Positions 9,455-19,030 of a stretch of DNA of 64,000 bases are shown piece by piece. The notes beneath the pieces are model-generated. The model ran no database searches. It was not told the DNA's origin and saw nothing but the letters and a program-made list of their open reading frames with translations. A program made the translations under genes and the position numbers. Numbering within the stretch: position 1 is the first letter of the stretch; the number at the start of each line of letters is the position of its first letter. The stretch is from Halocatena salina (GTDB taxonomy: Archaea; Halobacteriota; Halobacteria; Halobacteriales; Haloarculaceae), in contig NZ_CP096019.1 of the NCBI RefSeq assembly GCF_023115355.1, positions 1,054,001 to 1,118,000 of the forward strand, written 5' to 3'.

Positions 9455-10955
9455 TCTCCCGGCGTTGGTGATCGTGTTCCCCATCTTCGCGTCCATCGTG
9501 GTGTTGCTCTTCGGACTCGTTCGCCAACGTATCGGATGGCCGATCGCCACGATCGCGTCGGTCGTGCAGGTCGCTATGGCGGGTTCGCTTGCGATCCGCG
9601 GGTTTGACGGTGATCCGGTTCGGTATGTGGTCGGCGGATTCACCACTCCCTACGGCATCGAGCTCGTCATCGATGGACTTTCAGCGACGATGATCGTTCT
9701 GGTGGCCGTCGTCGCACTCGGCGTTCTCGGATACGCGCGAACCGCGGGACCGCGCTCGAACTCGTTTTATGCGACGTACCTTCTACTCGTCGCTGGACTG
9801 ACGGGGATGAGCGCCACTGGCGACATGTTCAACATGTACGTCTTTCTCGAAATCACGGGGCTAACGGCGTACGCACTGGTTGCCAGCGGCAAAAGCGGGC
9901 GGTCGGCGCTCGCCGCACTAAAATACCTCCTCGTAGGTACGTTCGGCGCGTCGTTGTTCTTGCTGGGGATCGGTTACGCGTACGTCGCCACGGGGACGCT
10001 CAACATGAACGATCTCTCCGGGCAGCTCGCCGCGGTGGGCCATACGTCCCCTCTGGTGCAGGCGGCGTTTGGGCTTCTCGTGGTGGGGCTGTTCGTCAAG
10101 ATCGCGGTGTTCCCGTTGCACACTTGGCAGCCAGCCGCGTACGCTGGCGCTCCGGACACGGTGAGCAGTCTCATCTCGGCACTCGTTTCGACGGTTTCGG
10201 CGTACGCGTTGCTACGGATCGTCTTCTCCGTCTTTACTGTTGACTTTCTGGCGGCCAATCCGTTCGCGCGGAACGTGCTTATGGCGGGGGCAACGATCAG
10301 CATCGTGGTCGGGAGCCTCCTCGCAGTCGCACAGAACGAGATCAAACAGCTTCTCGCGTACTCGTCGGTGTCCCAGTTTGGACTCATCATCGGTGCCATC
10401 GCAGTGGGGAACGGCACCGCGTTGACGGGTGCGGCGATCCATCTCGTGGGCCACGCCATCATGAAAGGTGGCTTGTTCCTGACGTCAGGCTTGATCGGGA
10501 ACAGCACCGGTGCCAGAACCGTCGAGGAGTTCGAAGGATTGGGTAAATATCTGCCAGCAGGCGCAGGTTCGTTCGGGATCATCGCGCTCGCGATGGTCGG
10601 TGTGCCGCCGACGATCGGATTCGTCGGCAAGTGGTACATCGCTCTTGGTGCGGTCGAAGCCCAGTCGTGGCCGCTTGCGGTCATCATCCTCCTGAGTACC
10701 CTGTTGACGCTGGCGTACTTCGCTCGGCTCATCGAGCGCATGTACTTCCGAGAACCGGCTACCACCACATCGAGCGTCGAGACGACAGAGACGACAGCCG
10801 CGATCGACGTCGCTACCGACGGTACCGGCACCGCTCCCTCCATGGGAATGTGGATGACGGTCGTGGCTACAGCCGTGTTGTCCGTCGTCCTCGGTGTCGT
10901 TGCCTTCGAATACGGACAGCTTCTTGAACCGACCATCGAACACCTTCTACCATGA
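9447..10955 (+). CDS. mnhD: Mrp/Mnh antiporter subunit D (first NuoL/M/N-like subunit)
   Basis: A 502-aa, about 14-helix protein of the NuoL/M/N (Proton_antipo_M) family. Ion-path residues are in place: the helix 5 glutamate in YVFLEITGLTAYAL, K218 in VGLFVKIAVFPLHTW and the downstream HAIMKGGLFL region. It should form one proton-translocating unit of the antiporter. A Thr/Ala-rich hydrophilic insert (about 433-462) precedes the last helix. It is the first of three paralogous antiporter-type subunits in this operon, joined by four-base overlaps. Confidence 0.9.
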   Translation: MTDLPALVIVFPIFASIVVLLFGLVRQRIGWPIATIASVVQVAMAGSLAIRGFDGDPVRYVVGGFTTPYGIELVIDGLSATMIVLVAVVALGVLGYARTAGPRSNSFYATYLLLVAGLTGMSATGDMFNMYVFLEITGLTAYALVASGKSGRSALAALKYLLVGTFGASLFLLGIGYAYVATGTLNMNDLSGQLAAVGHTSPLVQAAFGLLVVGLFVKIAVFPLHTWQPAAYAGAPDTVSSLISALVSTVSAYALLRIVFSVFTVDFLAANPFARNVLMAGATISIVVGSLLAVAQNEIKQLLAYSSVSQFGLIIGAIAVGNGTALTGAAIHLVGHAIMKGGLFLTSGLIGNSTGARTVEEFEGLGKYLPAGAGSFGIIALAMVGVPPTIGFVGKWYIALGAVEAQSWPLAVIILLSTLLTLAYFARLIERMYFREPATTTSSVETTETTAAIDVATDGTGTAPSMGMWMTVVATAVLSVVLGVVAFEYGQLLEPTIEHLLP

Positions 10956-12661
10956 CCGACGTTACATCCCTCAGACCGATCGCTGCAGTGCTCGTATCAG
11001 CAATCGCTGTCGTTCTGATCCTCACCTCCCACAGACGACCGGCCCTGCGCGAGTCGTGGACGATCCTCGCTGCCGGAACGAAACTCGGCATCGTCGGAAG
11101 CATGGTACCGGGCGTACTCGCGGGTCAGGTGTACGTCACCGACATCGGGACGTTCGTGCCGGGCGTTCGATTCGCGCTGCGAGCCGACGCGCTGGGCGTC
11201 CTGTTCGCCTTGCTTGCGAGCTTGCTGTGGTTGGTGACGAGCTTTTACAGCATCGGCTACATGCGGGGGCTGGACGAGCACGCACAGACTCGCTATTTCG
11301 CGGCGTTTGCTGCCAGCCTCTCATCGACGATCGGTATCGCGTTTGCCGCCAACCTGATCGTGTTGTACGTCTTCTACGAGCTGCTGACGGTTGCGACCTA
11401 CCCGTTGGTCGCCCACGATGGAACTGATGAAGCGCGTGCGGCTGGTCGGAAGTATCTGGCGTACACCTTCGGTGGTGGTGTGGCCGTGCTGGCGGGGACG
11501 GTGCTCGTGTTCTGGCTTACGGGAACGACGGCGTTCACGCCCGGCGGCATCGCACAACTCGCAACTGCCGATCCCGTCTTTGGGCGCACGGCGTTCGCCT
11601 TGTTGGCCGCTGGATTCGGTGTCAAGGCGGCGTTGATGCCGTTGCACTCGTGGCTCCCGGACGCGATGGTCGCACCGACCCCCGTTTCCGGACTGTTGCA
11701 CGCGGTCGCTGTCGTCAAATCCGGCGTGTTCGGCATCGCGCGCGTCATCCTCGACGTGTTCGGACCGGATCTAGTCGGAGATCTTGGTGCAGGGCTCCCC
11801 CTCGCAGCGGTCGCGGCGATCACCCTCACGGTCGCCAGCATCATTGCGCTCCGACAGGACAACCTCAAACGCCGGCTCGCATTCTCGACGGTGAGCCAAC
11901 TGTCGTACATCGTGCTCGGGCTGGCCGTTCTCAATCCTCTGTCGTTGGTCGGTGGGCTCCTTCACATCCCTGCCCACGCGTTCATGAAGCTCACGCTGTT
12001 TTTCTGTGCTGGAGCCGTTCACGTCGAGACCCACACCGACGACATCAGCAACATGGCGGGGATCGGAAAGCGGATGCCGTTGACGATGACTGCCTTCGGG
12101 GTCGCATCGTTGGGGATGGCTGGCATTCCGTTGGTTGCTGGGTTCGTCAGCAAGTACTACCTCCTTATCGGTACCGTCTCGACGGGACACGTCCTGTTCA
12201 CTGGCGCGCTACTCCTGTCGGGGATCCTCAATATCGCGTACTTTTGGCCGGTGGTGTACACCGCCTTTTTCGAGTCCCCAGAGGAGGACGATCCCAAGCC
12301 GATCGTCGAGAACGTGTTAGGTGGTCGGTACGCAGACGAGGAGGTCGTTGCCGACGGCGGTCACGCTCCCGACGACGCAGCCGGGGAAAAAGACGACCAC
12401 GGCTACGCACCGGATCACGAAGGACAGGGTCTACAAGACCGACAGGAGACACAAGCCCACCTCCATCCCGACCACGGATCCGATGGGGAACTGGCTTGGG
12501 AACACCGGGGATGGAGTGGTGAGGAGTCGACGTGGTTCATGCTCGGGCCGATCCTCTTTGTGGCCGCAGGATCGATCGTCCTCGGGATCGTCCCCGATAC
12601 CGCCGTGTTCCTCCGGATCGTCCGACTCATCGTCACCGGCGCAACGGGGGTGAGCGTCTGA
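10952..12661 (+). CDS. Second NuoL/M/N-like antiporter subunit with His/Asp-rich loop
   Basis: A 569-aa polytopic protein of the same NuoL/M/N family. It keeps the helix 5 glutamate (FYELLTVATYPL), K225 before PLHSWLPDAMVAPTPVSG, and HAFMKLTLFF. Between the last two helices, about residues 440-525, lies a hydrophilic insert rich in Asp, Glu, His and Gly that is absent from subunit one; it could bind metal ions or sense cytoplasmic conditions (inference). Neighbouring subunits are at both ends of this gene with overlapping or abutting codons. Confidence 0.87.
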   Translation: MTDVTSLRPIAAVLVSAIAVVLILTSHRRPALRESWTILAAGTKLGIVGSMVPGVLAGQVYVTDIGTFVPGVRFALRADALGVLFALLASLLWLVTSFYSIGYMRGLDEHAQTRYFAAFAASLSSTIGIAFAANLIVLYVFYELLTVATYPLVAHDGTDEARAAGRKYLAYTFGGGVAVLAGTVLVFWLTGTTAFTPGGIAQLATADPVFGRTAFALLAAGFGVKAALMPLHSWLPDAMVAPTPVSGLLHAVAVVKSGVFGIARVILDVFGPDLVGDLGAGLPLAAVAAITLTVASIIALRQDNLKRRLAFSTVSQLSYIVLGLAVLNPLSLVGGLLHIPAHAFMKLTLFFCAGAVHVETHTDDISNMAGIGKRMPLTMTAFGVASLGMAGIPLVAGFVSKYYLLIGTVSTGHVLFTGALLLSGILNIAYFWPVVYTAFFESPEEDDPKPIVENVLGGRYADEEVVADGGHAPDDAAGEKDDHGYAPDHEGQGLQDRQETQAHLHPDHGSDGELAWEHRGWSGEESTWFMLGPILFVAAGSIVLGIVPDTAVFLRIVRLIVTGATGVSV

Positions 12662-14373
12662 TGGTCGATCCGATCGTGCCACCGTTCGTTCCCATTCTCG
12701 CGGTCGCTTTGATAGTACCCTTCATCGATCGGCGGATCGGCCACGCGCTCGGCGTCCTCGCGACCGGAGCGGTCGTCCCGTACGTCTGGCTCATGCCCAA
12801 CGGGCAACATCTTCCGGCGAAGCTGTTCGGCTTCGACGCCGTGTTACTCAACGTCGATCCGTTCTCTACGCTGATGGGGATCATCTTCGCGTTCATCGGG
12901 TCCGTCGCCGTGCTCTACTCGTGGGCCAGTGACGCCTCATCGGTGCAGACGGCGTTCGCGCTCGGCTACGTGGGAACGAGCCTCGGTGCCGTCTTCGGCG
13001 GTGACTGGCTGACGCTCATCTTCTTCTGGGAGTTGATGGCGATTACCAGCACGCTGTTGGTCTGGTACTACGGTGGCCGTGCGGTACGCGCAGGGTTCCG
13101 GTACGCGGTGTTACACGGCATCGGTGGAACGCTGTTGCTCGGGGCGGTGGTGTGGCAGTACGTGGCCGTCGGATCGTTCCTGTTCACCGCAACCGCCGGC
13201 GGTCTCGCTGGCGACGTAGCCCCGGTGCTCGCGGGGATCGGAATCGGCGTCAACGTTGGATTCGTGGGGCTGCACGCGTGGCTACCGGACACGTATCCAC
13301 GACCACACATCGCGGCGAGCGTCTTTCTGTGTGTGTACACGACGAAAACGGGCGTGTATGGGATGTACCGAGCGTTCCCTGACGGACAGCTCGCCATCGC
13401 CTACATGGGAGGGGTGATGGCCGTCTTCGGTGCGGGGATGGCGTTGCTCCAAAGCGATATGCGTCGACTCCTTTCGTACCACATCCAGTCACAGGTCGGA
13501 TACATGATCGCAGGCGTGGGGATCGGTGGTGCACTCGCAACCGGTGGCGCGTTCGGTCACGTGTTCAATCACATCCTCTATAAGAGCCTGCTGTTCATGA
13601 CGGTCGGGGTGATCATCTACCGAACCGGCGAGGAGAGCTTGAAAAAGATCGGTGGACTCGGCCGAAAGATGCCGATCACGGCCATCACGTTTACCATCGC
13701 TGCGCTGTCGATCTCCGGATTCCCGGGGTTCAACGGCTTCGTTTCGAAGGGGATGGTCGTCGGTGCCGCGCACAAAAAACACCTCGATGTGCTCTGGTAT
13801 CTCCTGCTTGCTGGCGGCGTTGGGACGTTCCTTTCGTTCATCAAGCTCGGATACAGCGCGTTCGTCGAGGGAACGTACGAGACGCCGGTGAAAGACGCCA
13901 ACCGGGGACAGTCGGTAGCGATGATCCTCGTCGGCGGGTTGTGCGTGCTGTACGGGCTGGTTCCGTCGGCACTGTTCACGCTCCTCCCGACCACTGGCTT
14001 CGAGTACACGACGTACACCATCGGTCACGTCGGCGAGACGCTGATACTGGGAGCCATCGCCGTCGTCAGCTTCGTGTTCCTGAAAAATCCGCTCAAACGA
14101 ATCGGTCGCGTGCCCGACATCGATCGGCTGTACAACCCACTGACGTTGTACGGAACGCGTGGCGTCGTCCTCGCCGTCACCGAACTGTACGCAATCGTCG
14201 ATCGGGTCGTGGTGGCGCTCACGCGTATTTCGGTCGATGTCGTCGAACAGCCAGAGCGAGCCGTGGAACGACTCACCGGCAGAGAGCACGTTCAGTTGGA
14301 GGCTAGCATCGGGATGAGCGTGTTACTCGTCACACTCGTTCTCGTCGGGACGTTCGCGGTGTTGGTCGTTTGA
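12661..14373 (+). CDS. Third NuoL/M/N-like antiporter subunit
   Basis: A 570-aa polytopic protein starting on the ATG that shares a base with the previous stop. It has the helix 5 glutamate (FFWELMAITSTLLVWY) and the LHAWLPDTYP motif, but the lysine normally four residues before this motif's FVGLH is Asn198 here, whereas subunits one and two keep K218 and K225. Later lysines (TTKTGVYGM, HILYKSLLF) remain. It may play the MnhA-like role, since no full MnhA is present and its C-terminal part is encoded separately at 8098. It is the last gene of the operon; a convergent gene ends seven bases on. Confidence 0.86.
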   Translation: MVDPIVPPFVPILAVALIVPFIDRRIGHALGVLATGAVVPYVWLMPNGQHLPAKLFGFDAVLLNVDPFSTLMGIIFAFIGSVAVLYSWASDASSVQTAFALGYVGTSLGAVFGGDWLTLIFFWELMAITSTLLVWYYGGRAVRAGFRYAVLHGIGGTLLLGAVVWQYVAVGSFLFTATAGGLAGDVAPVLAGIGIGVNVGFVGLHAWLPDTYPRPHIAASVFLCVYTTKTGVYGMYRAFPDGQLAIAYMGGVMAVFGAGMALLQSDMRRLLSYHIQSQVGYMIAGVGIGGALATGGAFGHVFNHILYKSLLFMTVGVIIYRTGEESLKKIGGLGRKMPITAITFTIAALSISGFPGFNGFVSKGMVVGAAHKKHLDVLWYLLLAGGVGTFLSFIKLGYSAFVEGTYETPVKDANRGQSVAMILVGGLCVLYGLVPSALFTLLPTTGFEYTTYTIGHVGETLILGAIAVVSFVFLKNPLKRIGRVPDIDRLYNPLTLYGTRGVVLAVTELYAIVDRVVVALTRISVDVVEQPERAVERLTGREHVQLEASIGMSVLLVTLVLVGTFAVLVV

Positions 14374-14379
14374 TCCCGG

Positions 14380-15342
14380 CTATCGGCTGAGCCGAACGTC
14401 GAGACAGACGTTCAGCTCGTGCGGAGCGTACGATCGCACGGTGTGTCTGGTTTCGACAGTAACGGTGTACTCCGAGGCAGCCCCGCGGATGGCGCGCTCA
14501 CCCGGACCGAATGGGTCGTCCTCGTGTTGGATGTCATAATAGTGGAGCAAACACTCATCGCCAGCCAGTCTGACGGCGGTATCGAGGAACTCATCAGCGC
14601 TGTGGGGAAGGTTCATCACGATTCGGTCGGCCCACTCAGTGTAGTCGATCTCGCTGATATCGGCGTTGATGGCCGTCACACGGTCGGAAACACCGTTTCG
14701 TTCGGCGTTCTCTTTGAGGAATTCGATCGCGACGGGATTGAGATCCACACCGACGGCATGCGCTCCGCGCGTGGCGGCGGGAACGGCGAACGGACCGACG
14801 CCGGCGAACATGTCTAGAAACTGCTCGTCAGGCCGGACCTGCTCGATGACACGGTGTCGTTCGGTGGCGAGCCGTGGGGAGAAGTACACCTCCGCGATAT
14901 CGAGCATGAACTCCGTGCCGTACTCCCGGTGGACCGTTGTCGTCTCGCCCACGAGGACGTCCCACTCGCGCACACGAAGCTCGCCTTTCACCTTCGAGGC
15001 GCGGTTGACGACACTAGAGAGAGGAAGATCCGAAGCGACAAGCGCGTCCGCGATCTCTCTCGCCCGGTCTGGATCGTCCTCATCGAGGATAGCGATGTCA
15101 CCGAGTCGCGTGTACGACGGCTCGAATCCTAGCACGTCGGACGGCATCGTCTGTTGATCGCGTTCGGGAACCGCGTGCTCTACGACGGTGTAGCCGTCTG
15201 GGACCGCCACCACGGGAATGTACAACCAGTCATCTTCGACAGTAATCTCGTATGCTGGATGAAGGAGATCGCGCGCGGCGAGTTCCTGACGGGTTTCCTC
15301 ACCCGCAAACGGCCGTACGCGAACGCAGGGAACCTCACTCAT
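14380..15342 (-). CDS. trm5: tRNA (guanine37-N1)-methyltransferase Trm5
   Basis: A 320-aa class I SAM methyltransferase. The SAM site reads FLDMFAGVGPFAVPAATRGA followed by GVDLNPVAIEFL; the catalytic loop is NLPHSADEFL, the archaeal variant of NPP. An N-terminal domain (about 1-170) precedes the Rossmann fold, as in archaeal Trm5, which makes m1G37 next to the anticodon to prevent frameshifting. A TTAGTC box about 26 bases upstream supports the ATG at 15342. It is convergent with the Mrp operon. Confidence 0.9.
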   Translation of the reverse strand: MSEVPCVRVRPFAGEETRQELAARDLLHPAYEITVEDDWLYIPVVAVPDGYTVVEHAVPERDQQTMPSDVLGFEPSYTRLGDIAILDEDDPDRAREIADALVASDLPLSSVVNRASKVKGELRVREWDVLVGETTTVHREYGTEFMLDIAEVYFSPRLATERHRVIEQVRPDEQFLDMFAGVGPFAVPAATRGAHAVGVDLNPVAIEFLKENAERNGVSDRVTAINADISEIDYTEWADRIVMNLPHSADEFLDTAVRLAGDECLLHYYDIQHEDDPFGPGERAIRGAASEYTVTVETRHTVRSYAPHELNVCLDVRLSR

Positions 15343-15468
15343 GACTTCCCTCGCCGGTCTGTGTGACTAAGTCTGACGCTTCGACAGTAGATTGGCTCTC
15401 CAGCTTGGTGGAGGAACGACAAGATACATGTGCTCGCCAAGAAGATCACCGATAGTGAACGAACTGCG

Positions 15469-15792
15469 ATGACGAAGAGTGTACGCGGGAAATACATCCG
15501 TCTGCTAGGCGGTGGAGCACTGCTTTTCATCGGCGTCGGACTCATCGTGTACACGTTCTCGTCCCCGATAGCGAGTACCCTCGTTGCCTGCCCCGACAGT
15601 ATGACCCAGTGGGAGCTGTTCGGATTCTCGCTTCCCATCGTCCGATCGGTCGAGATATCACTCACCAAGATGCAACTCTCGTGGTACGACGGCTGTAACA
15701 CCAATCTGACCTCGCTGTGGATACCGCTCGGGGGGAGTTTGGGATTCCTGTTGGGAGCCATCATAACAGTGCACGAACTGAGAGCAAGTTAG
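15469..15792 (+). CDS. Small membrane protein of unknown function
   Basis: About 107 aa from the ATG at 15469; a GTG at 15430 would add 13 residues. Two hydrophobic helices (one after KYIRLLGG, one near the C-terminus) flank an external-looking loop with two cysteines (VACPDSMTQW and WYDGCNTN), which could form a disulfide outside the cell. I recognise no family. It is divergent from trm5 and separated by about 190 bases without visible genes from the following esterase. Confidence 0.5.
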   Translation: MTKSVRGKYIRLLGGGALLFIGVGLIVYTFSSPIASTLVACPDSMTQWELFGFSLPIVRSVEISLTKMQLSWYDGCNTNLTSLWIPLGGSLGFLLGAIITVHELRAS

Positions 15793-15942
15793 CTGTGGCC
15801 GCTGTGAATCGTTCGACTGGAAGCGCAACTACCCTGTTGAATCCGGAAACGGAAGCAAGACAGCGTCGCTCTGAACGAAGAAGAGAAGCGGAGTGTGCGT
15901 ACTGAACGGCGGAATCTCGTGTGACAGTGTCGAACCTGCGTA

Positions 15943-15952
15943 CTTTGATATA
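15943..15952 (+). promoter_or_regulatory. TATA-like promoter of the esterase gene
   Basis: TTTGATATAC lies about 31 bases (centre) upstream of the ATG at 15979, the spacing expected for an archaeal TATA box with a very short leader. Confidence 0.5.
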
Positions 15953-15978
15953 CTCGGCTCCATCACAGTCGTGATAGA

Positions 15979-16959
15979 ATGACCGATATCACCATCCATA
16001 AGGGGATCACCTACGCTGAGCGCGAGACCGGTGAGATGAAACTCGATCTATACGTTCCGAAGAGTGAGAACCCTCCGCTCGTCGTCTACATGCATGGTGG
16101 TGGATGGATCACGGAAACGCGCTCTAACATCCCGGACCCAGAGCGGTACGCCGCTGAGTGGGACTATGCCATCGCCAGCGTCAGTTATCGCCTCCAAGCA
16201 GTTCCCGACGGAGCGGACGTTGAAGGGATGTCTGATCCAGCAAACCCCACCCCTCGGGGCACCTTCCCTGATCACTTCGTGGACGTGAAAGCTGGGATTC
16301 GGTGGCTTCGAGCCCACGCCGATGAATACGGATTTGATGCCGAACGAATCGCCGCGTGGGGGTCATCCGCCGGTGGGCATCTCGCCCTTCTGGCGGGGGT
16401 TGTCGATGAGGTAACCGATCTCGGAGACGCCTTTACCGAGGAGGTAGAGAAAACTGTCGTCCCCGAGGAAGCAGGCACTGTTCAGGCCGTTATCAGCTGG
16501 TACGGCGTTGCCGACCTTACGCTCACCGACGACGCAGAGGGTGTCATCCCGTTACTGATGGGCGGTCCTCAATCCGAATACCCCGACAGATACGCACAAG
16601 CGAGTCCAGTTTCTCACGTCACATCACAGAGCCCGCCAACGCTGTTGATGCACGGCCGCGAGGACGAGGTAGTGGATATCGAACACAGTCGACGATTCTT
16701 CGACACTATGGACGATGTGGGTGTGAACGCGATTCGCTATGAGTTACACGATCTGAACCACGTCTGGTCTGAGAACATCGAGGACATTGAGTCTGAACGC
16801 GTGGCGATGGACCTGCTCGGGGCAGATCCAAATCACGCTCAGTCAGTGTATGAAGCGACTCACGTGGAGCAGGGCCGATCGCCGGACTCACTCCTTCCGG
16901 ACCTTCCGCCTGCTGGCCCTGAGACCATCCGACAGTTTCTCGACCGAACCATCAAGTGA
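15979..16959 (+). CDS. Alpha/beta hydrolase, esterase/lipase type
   Basis: A 326-aa protein of the hormone-sensitive-lipase / carboxylesterase-like alpha/beta hydrolase group. It has the oxyanion-hole motif YMHGGGWI, the nucleophile elbow GSSAGGHLALL with the catalytic Ser, an acid in REDEVVDIEHS and the catalytic His in HDLNHVW. No signal peptide is seen, so it is probably cytoplasmic. The substrate is unknown. A TTTGATATAC element 27-36 bases before the ATG supports the start and a nearly leaderless transcript. Confidence 0.84.
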   Translation: MTDITIHKGITYAERETGEMKLDLYVPKSENPPLVVYMHGGGWITETRSNIPDPERYAAEWDYAIASVSYRLQAVPDGADVEGMSDPANPTPRGTFPDHFVDVKAGIRWLRAHADEYGFDAERIAAWGSSAGGHLALLAGVVDEVTDLGDAFTEEVEKTVVPEEAGTVQAVISWYGVADLTLTDDAEGVIPLLMGGPQSEYPDRYAQASPVSHVTSQSPPTLLMHGREDEVVDIEHSRRFFDTMDDVGVNAIRYELHDLNHVWSENIEDIESERVAMDLLGADPNHAQSVYEATHVEQGRSPDSLLPDLPPAGPETIRQFLDRTIK

Positions 16960-17222
16960 GCGAACAACCGCGTCACCGGATCGTTCGAGCAGGGATAAAA
17001 ACGATGCTGGGTATCGCTTCCAAGATTGGCAAGCCGACACTCATCGAGACGTTGAACGTCACTTCGAGCATCGTCAAGCCCGTTTTTGTCCGTTCAAAGG
17101 ACGTGGAGTCGTCTGTTATGAATTCCCTGATCGATCCCTACACCGTCCATGGATGCAAAGAGCAAACGAAATGGGATGGAATGGAACGGGACGGAACGGA
17201 ACGGAATGAACAGGCTCCGGTC
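16960..17222. other. Intergenic stretch with pentamer microsatellite
   Basis: No convincing gene is seen in these 263 bases. An open frame runs from 16956 through dphB in another frame, but its composition is unlike its neighbours. The second half holds a short tandem of imperfect GGAAC/GGAAT/GGGAC units (about 17170-17212). Confidence 0.5.
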
Positions 17223-17230
17223 GGTTTAAC
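17223..17230 (+). promoter_or_regulatory. TATA-like promoter of dphB
   Basis: GTTTAACC centred about 27 bases before the ATG of dphB. Just upstream (about 17170-17212) is a run of imperfect GGAAC/GGAAT pentamers. Confidence 0.45.
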
Positions 17231-17253
17231 CCGGTTGATCCCCCAGCGGTGGT

Positions 17254-18033
17254 ATGCTCACATTCGTGGGGTTGGGGCTGTACGACGAGCGTTCGATCAC
17301 CGTTTCGGGACGGGAGGCGATCGCAAAAGCGGATCGCGTGGTCGCGGAGTTTTACACCAGTCGGCTCACCGGGACCACACTCGAAGCGCTCCAAGCGTAT
17401 CACGACATCTCTATCGAGGTGCTCGAACGCGCGGATGTCGAGCAACGGCCCGAGTCGATCCTCGATACGGCGCTGACCGAACGCGTCGTCTTTCTCACGG
17501 CCGGTGATCCGATGATCTCAACCACCCACGTCGATCTCCGGCTCCGAGCGGCCGAGCGCGATATCGACACTCATATCGTCCACGGTACGACGGCTCAAGC
17601 GGCAGCCAGCTCCCTCACAGGGTTGCAAAACTACCGCTTTGGGAAGGCGACGACGCTTCCGTTTCCGTCCGCTCACGGCGGCGACACGGTTCCAACGAGC
17701 GTTCTCGACACGATCGACGACAATCGCGAGCGCGAACTGCATACGCTCGTGTACCTCGATATCAAAGCCCAGCGCGAGGAGTTCATGCGGGCGTCTACCG
17801 CGAGTGAACTGCTCTGTGAGCAGTACGAGGACGTCCTCGCCGTCGCAGTCTGTCGAGCCGGCAGCGACGACCCGGTCGTCGCGGCCGACCAGCTCTCCGA
17901 ACTCGCTACCAGGGCGTTCGGCGCTCCGTTACACCTGCTCGTCGTTCCGGGCACACTCCACCACATGGAAGCCGATGCGCTCGTCGAACTCGCCGACGCA
18001 CCACGGAACTGCCTCGACGGCTACTCGGAGTGA
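17254..18033 (+). CDS. dphB: Diphthine synthase (diphthamide biosynthesis methyltransferase)
   Basis: A 259-aa member of the tetrapyrrole-methylase-like fold. The N-terminus MLTFVGLGLYDERSITVSG, the FLTAGDPMISTTH loop and HGTTAQAAAS are characteristic of archaeal DphB, which methylates the modified histidine of elongation factor 2 using SAM. A GTTTAACC box about 27 bases upstream fits a leaderless ATG. Its last 13 bases overlap the convergent archaeosortase gene. Confidence 0.93.
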   Translation: MLTFVGLGLYDERSITVSGREAIAKADRVVAEFYTSRLTGTTLEALQAYHDISIEVLERADVEQRPESILDTALTERVVFLTAGDPMISTTHVDLRLRAAERDIDTHIVHGTTAQAAASSLTGLQNYRFGKATTLPFPSAHGGDTVPTSVLDTIDDNRERELHTLVYLDIKAQREEFMRASTASELLCEQYEDVLAVAVCRAGSDDPVVAADQLSELATRAFGAPLHLLVVPGTLHHMEADALVELADAPRNCLDGYSE

Positions 18034-18977
18034 GCTGAATCACCCGAAACGACCGAACGCAGTTCGTAGTCGGTGCCTGTAAACAGGTACAACAGATCCT
18101 CGATGACGACCAACGTTGCTGGGAGTTCACGGACCACGAGCCACGTGATGGCGACGAGCACGAGAACCGATACGCTCTGTGCGAGCACCCGGTCGGCAAG
18201 GAAATACGACACTTTGTAGGGGTCCGTGGCCGAAAACGCGCCCAACACGAGCTCCGGAGCCACGTGGAGACGCTGCTGACCGAACGTCAAACCGATGAAC
18301 GTGTTCCGAATGAGATTGAGAACGTAAATCACGGGGATCGACACCGCGAGCGCTCGGAGCTTCCGGGTGAGGGGTGCGCGAACGGCACCGATTAGCCCGC
18401 CGAAGATGGCCATGCTTCCGAGACCAGTACACGCGATCCGGATCGTGTACGTGAGCTGATGACCGGTGTCGTCGACGAACAGAAACGTGCTGCGTCGATC
18501 CGGTCGATCCACCACCGTCCCGCTGACGACGCGAAAGTCCGCTGGAGCCGTCTGGCCGAACAGCCCCATCACGAACTCCGTCTGGTGGGTTACGATCTCG
18601 ATCAACGCCGTGGTCAACGACGGTATCGCTTCGAACGGGAGAAAGATGAGTCCCATCACGCCGACGGCACGGGACAGAATGAACAGGGAATCACGCCCCC
18701 GGAAGAGTAGATAGCCAGTGTACGCACACGCCGGAACGGCGACGATACAGCCGATCCCCTCGATGGCGCTTTTGGAGACGACGAGATAGTAGTGGATCAA
18801 CGAAAACCAAAAGACCGCGAACAGTATCCATCCGACGACGGTGACCGGACGAGCGCCGTCTCTGTCCGTCGATTCGAGCACCGCGCCCCCGAGAAAGACG
18901 ACAACCACCACCCACGCCAACGGATCCGAAAGGCGGTGACTCAACGCAAGCAACCGAACGAACTCCTCAACCATCAT
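18021..18977 (-). CDS. artA: Archaeosortase A
   Basis: A 318-aa polytopic membrane protein of the exosortase/archaeosortase family. The catalytic set is complete: Cys183 in RIACTGLGSMAIFGGL, Arg224 in NLIRNTFIGL and Arg263 in LADRVLAQSV. Each lies ten residues beyond C173, R214 and R253, which I recall as the essential residues of Haloferax volcanii ArtA. ArtA cleaves PGF-CTERM proteins and couples them to membrane lipid. A candidate substrate is encoded immediately upstream on the same strand, 53 bases away. Confidence 0.92.
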   Translation of the reverse strand: MMVEEFVRLLALSHRLSDPLAWVVVVVFLGGAVLESTDRDGARPVTVVGWILFAVFWFSLIHYYLVVSKSAIEGIGCIVAVPACAYTGYLLFRGRDSLFILSRAVGVMGLIFLPFEAIPSLTTALIEIVTHQTEFVMGLFGQTAPADFRVVSGTVVDRPDRRSTFLFVDDTGHQLTYTIRIACTGLGSMAIFGGLIGAVRAPLTRKLRALAVSIPVIYVLNLIRNTFIGLTFGQQRLHVAPELVLGAFSATDPYKVSYFLADRVLAQSVSVLVLVAITWLVVRELPATLVVIEDLLYLFTGTDYELRSVVSGDSAHSE

Positions 18978-19030
18978 TGGTACGTTCGACCAGAGACCGC
19001 ATAGCTATTGGGTTGCGCTTTGGAATCGGC

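Noticed and set aside
17170-17212. GGAAC/GGAAT pentamer run as a CRISPR-like or regulatory repeat
   Set aside because: Units are five bases, imperfect and without spacers; it is a small microsatellite.
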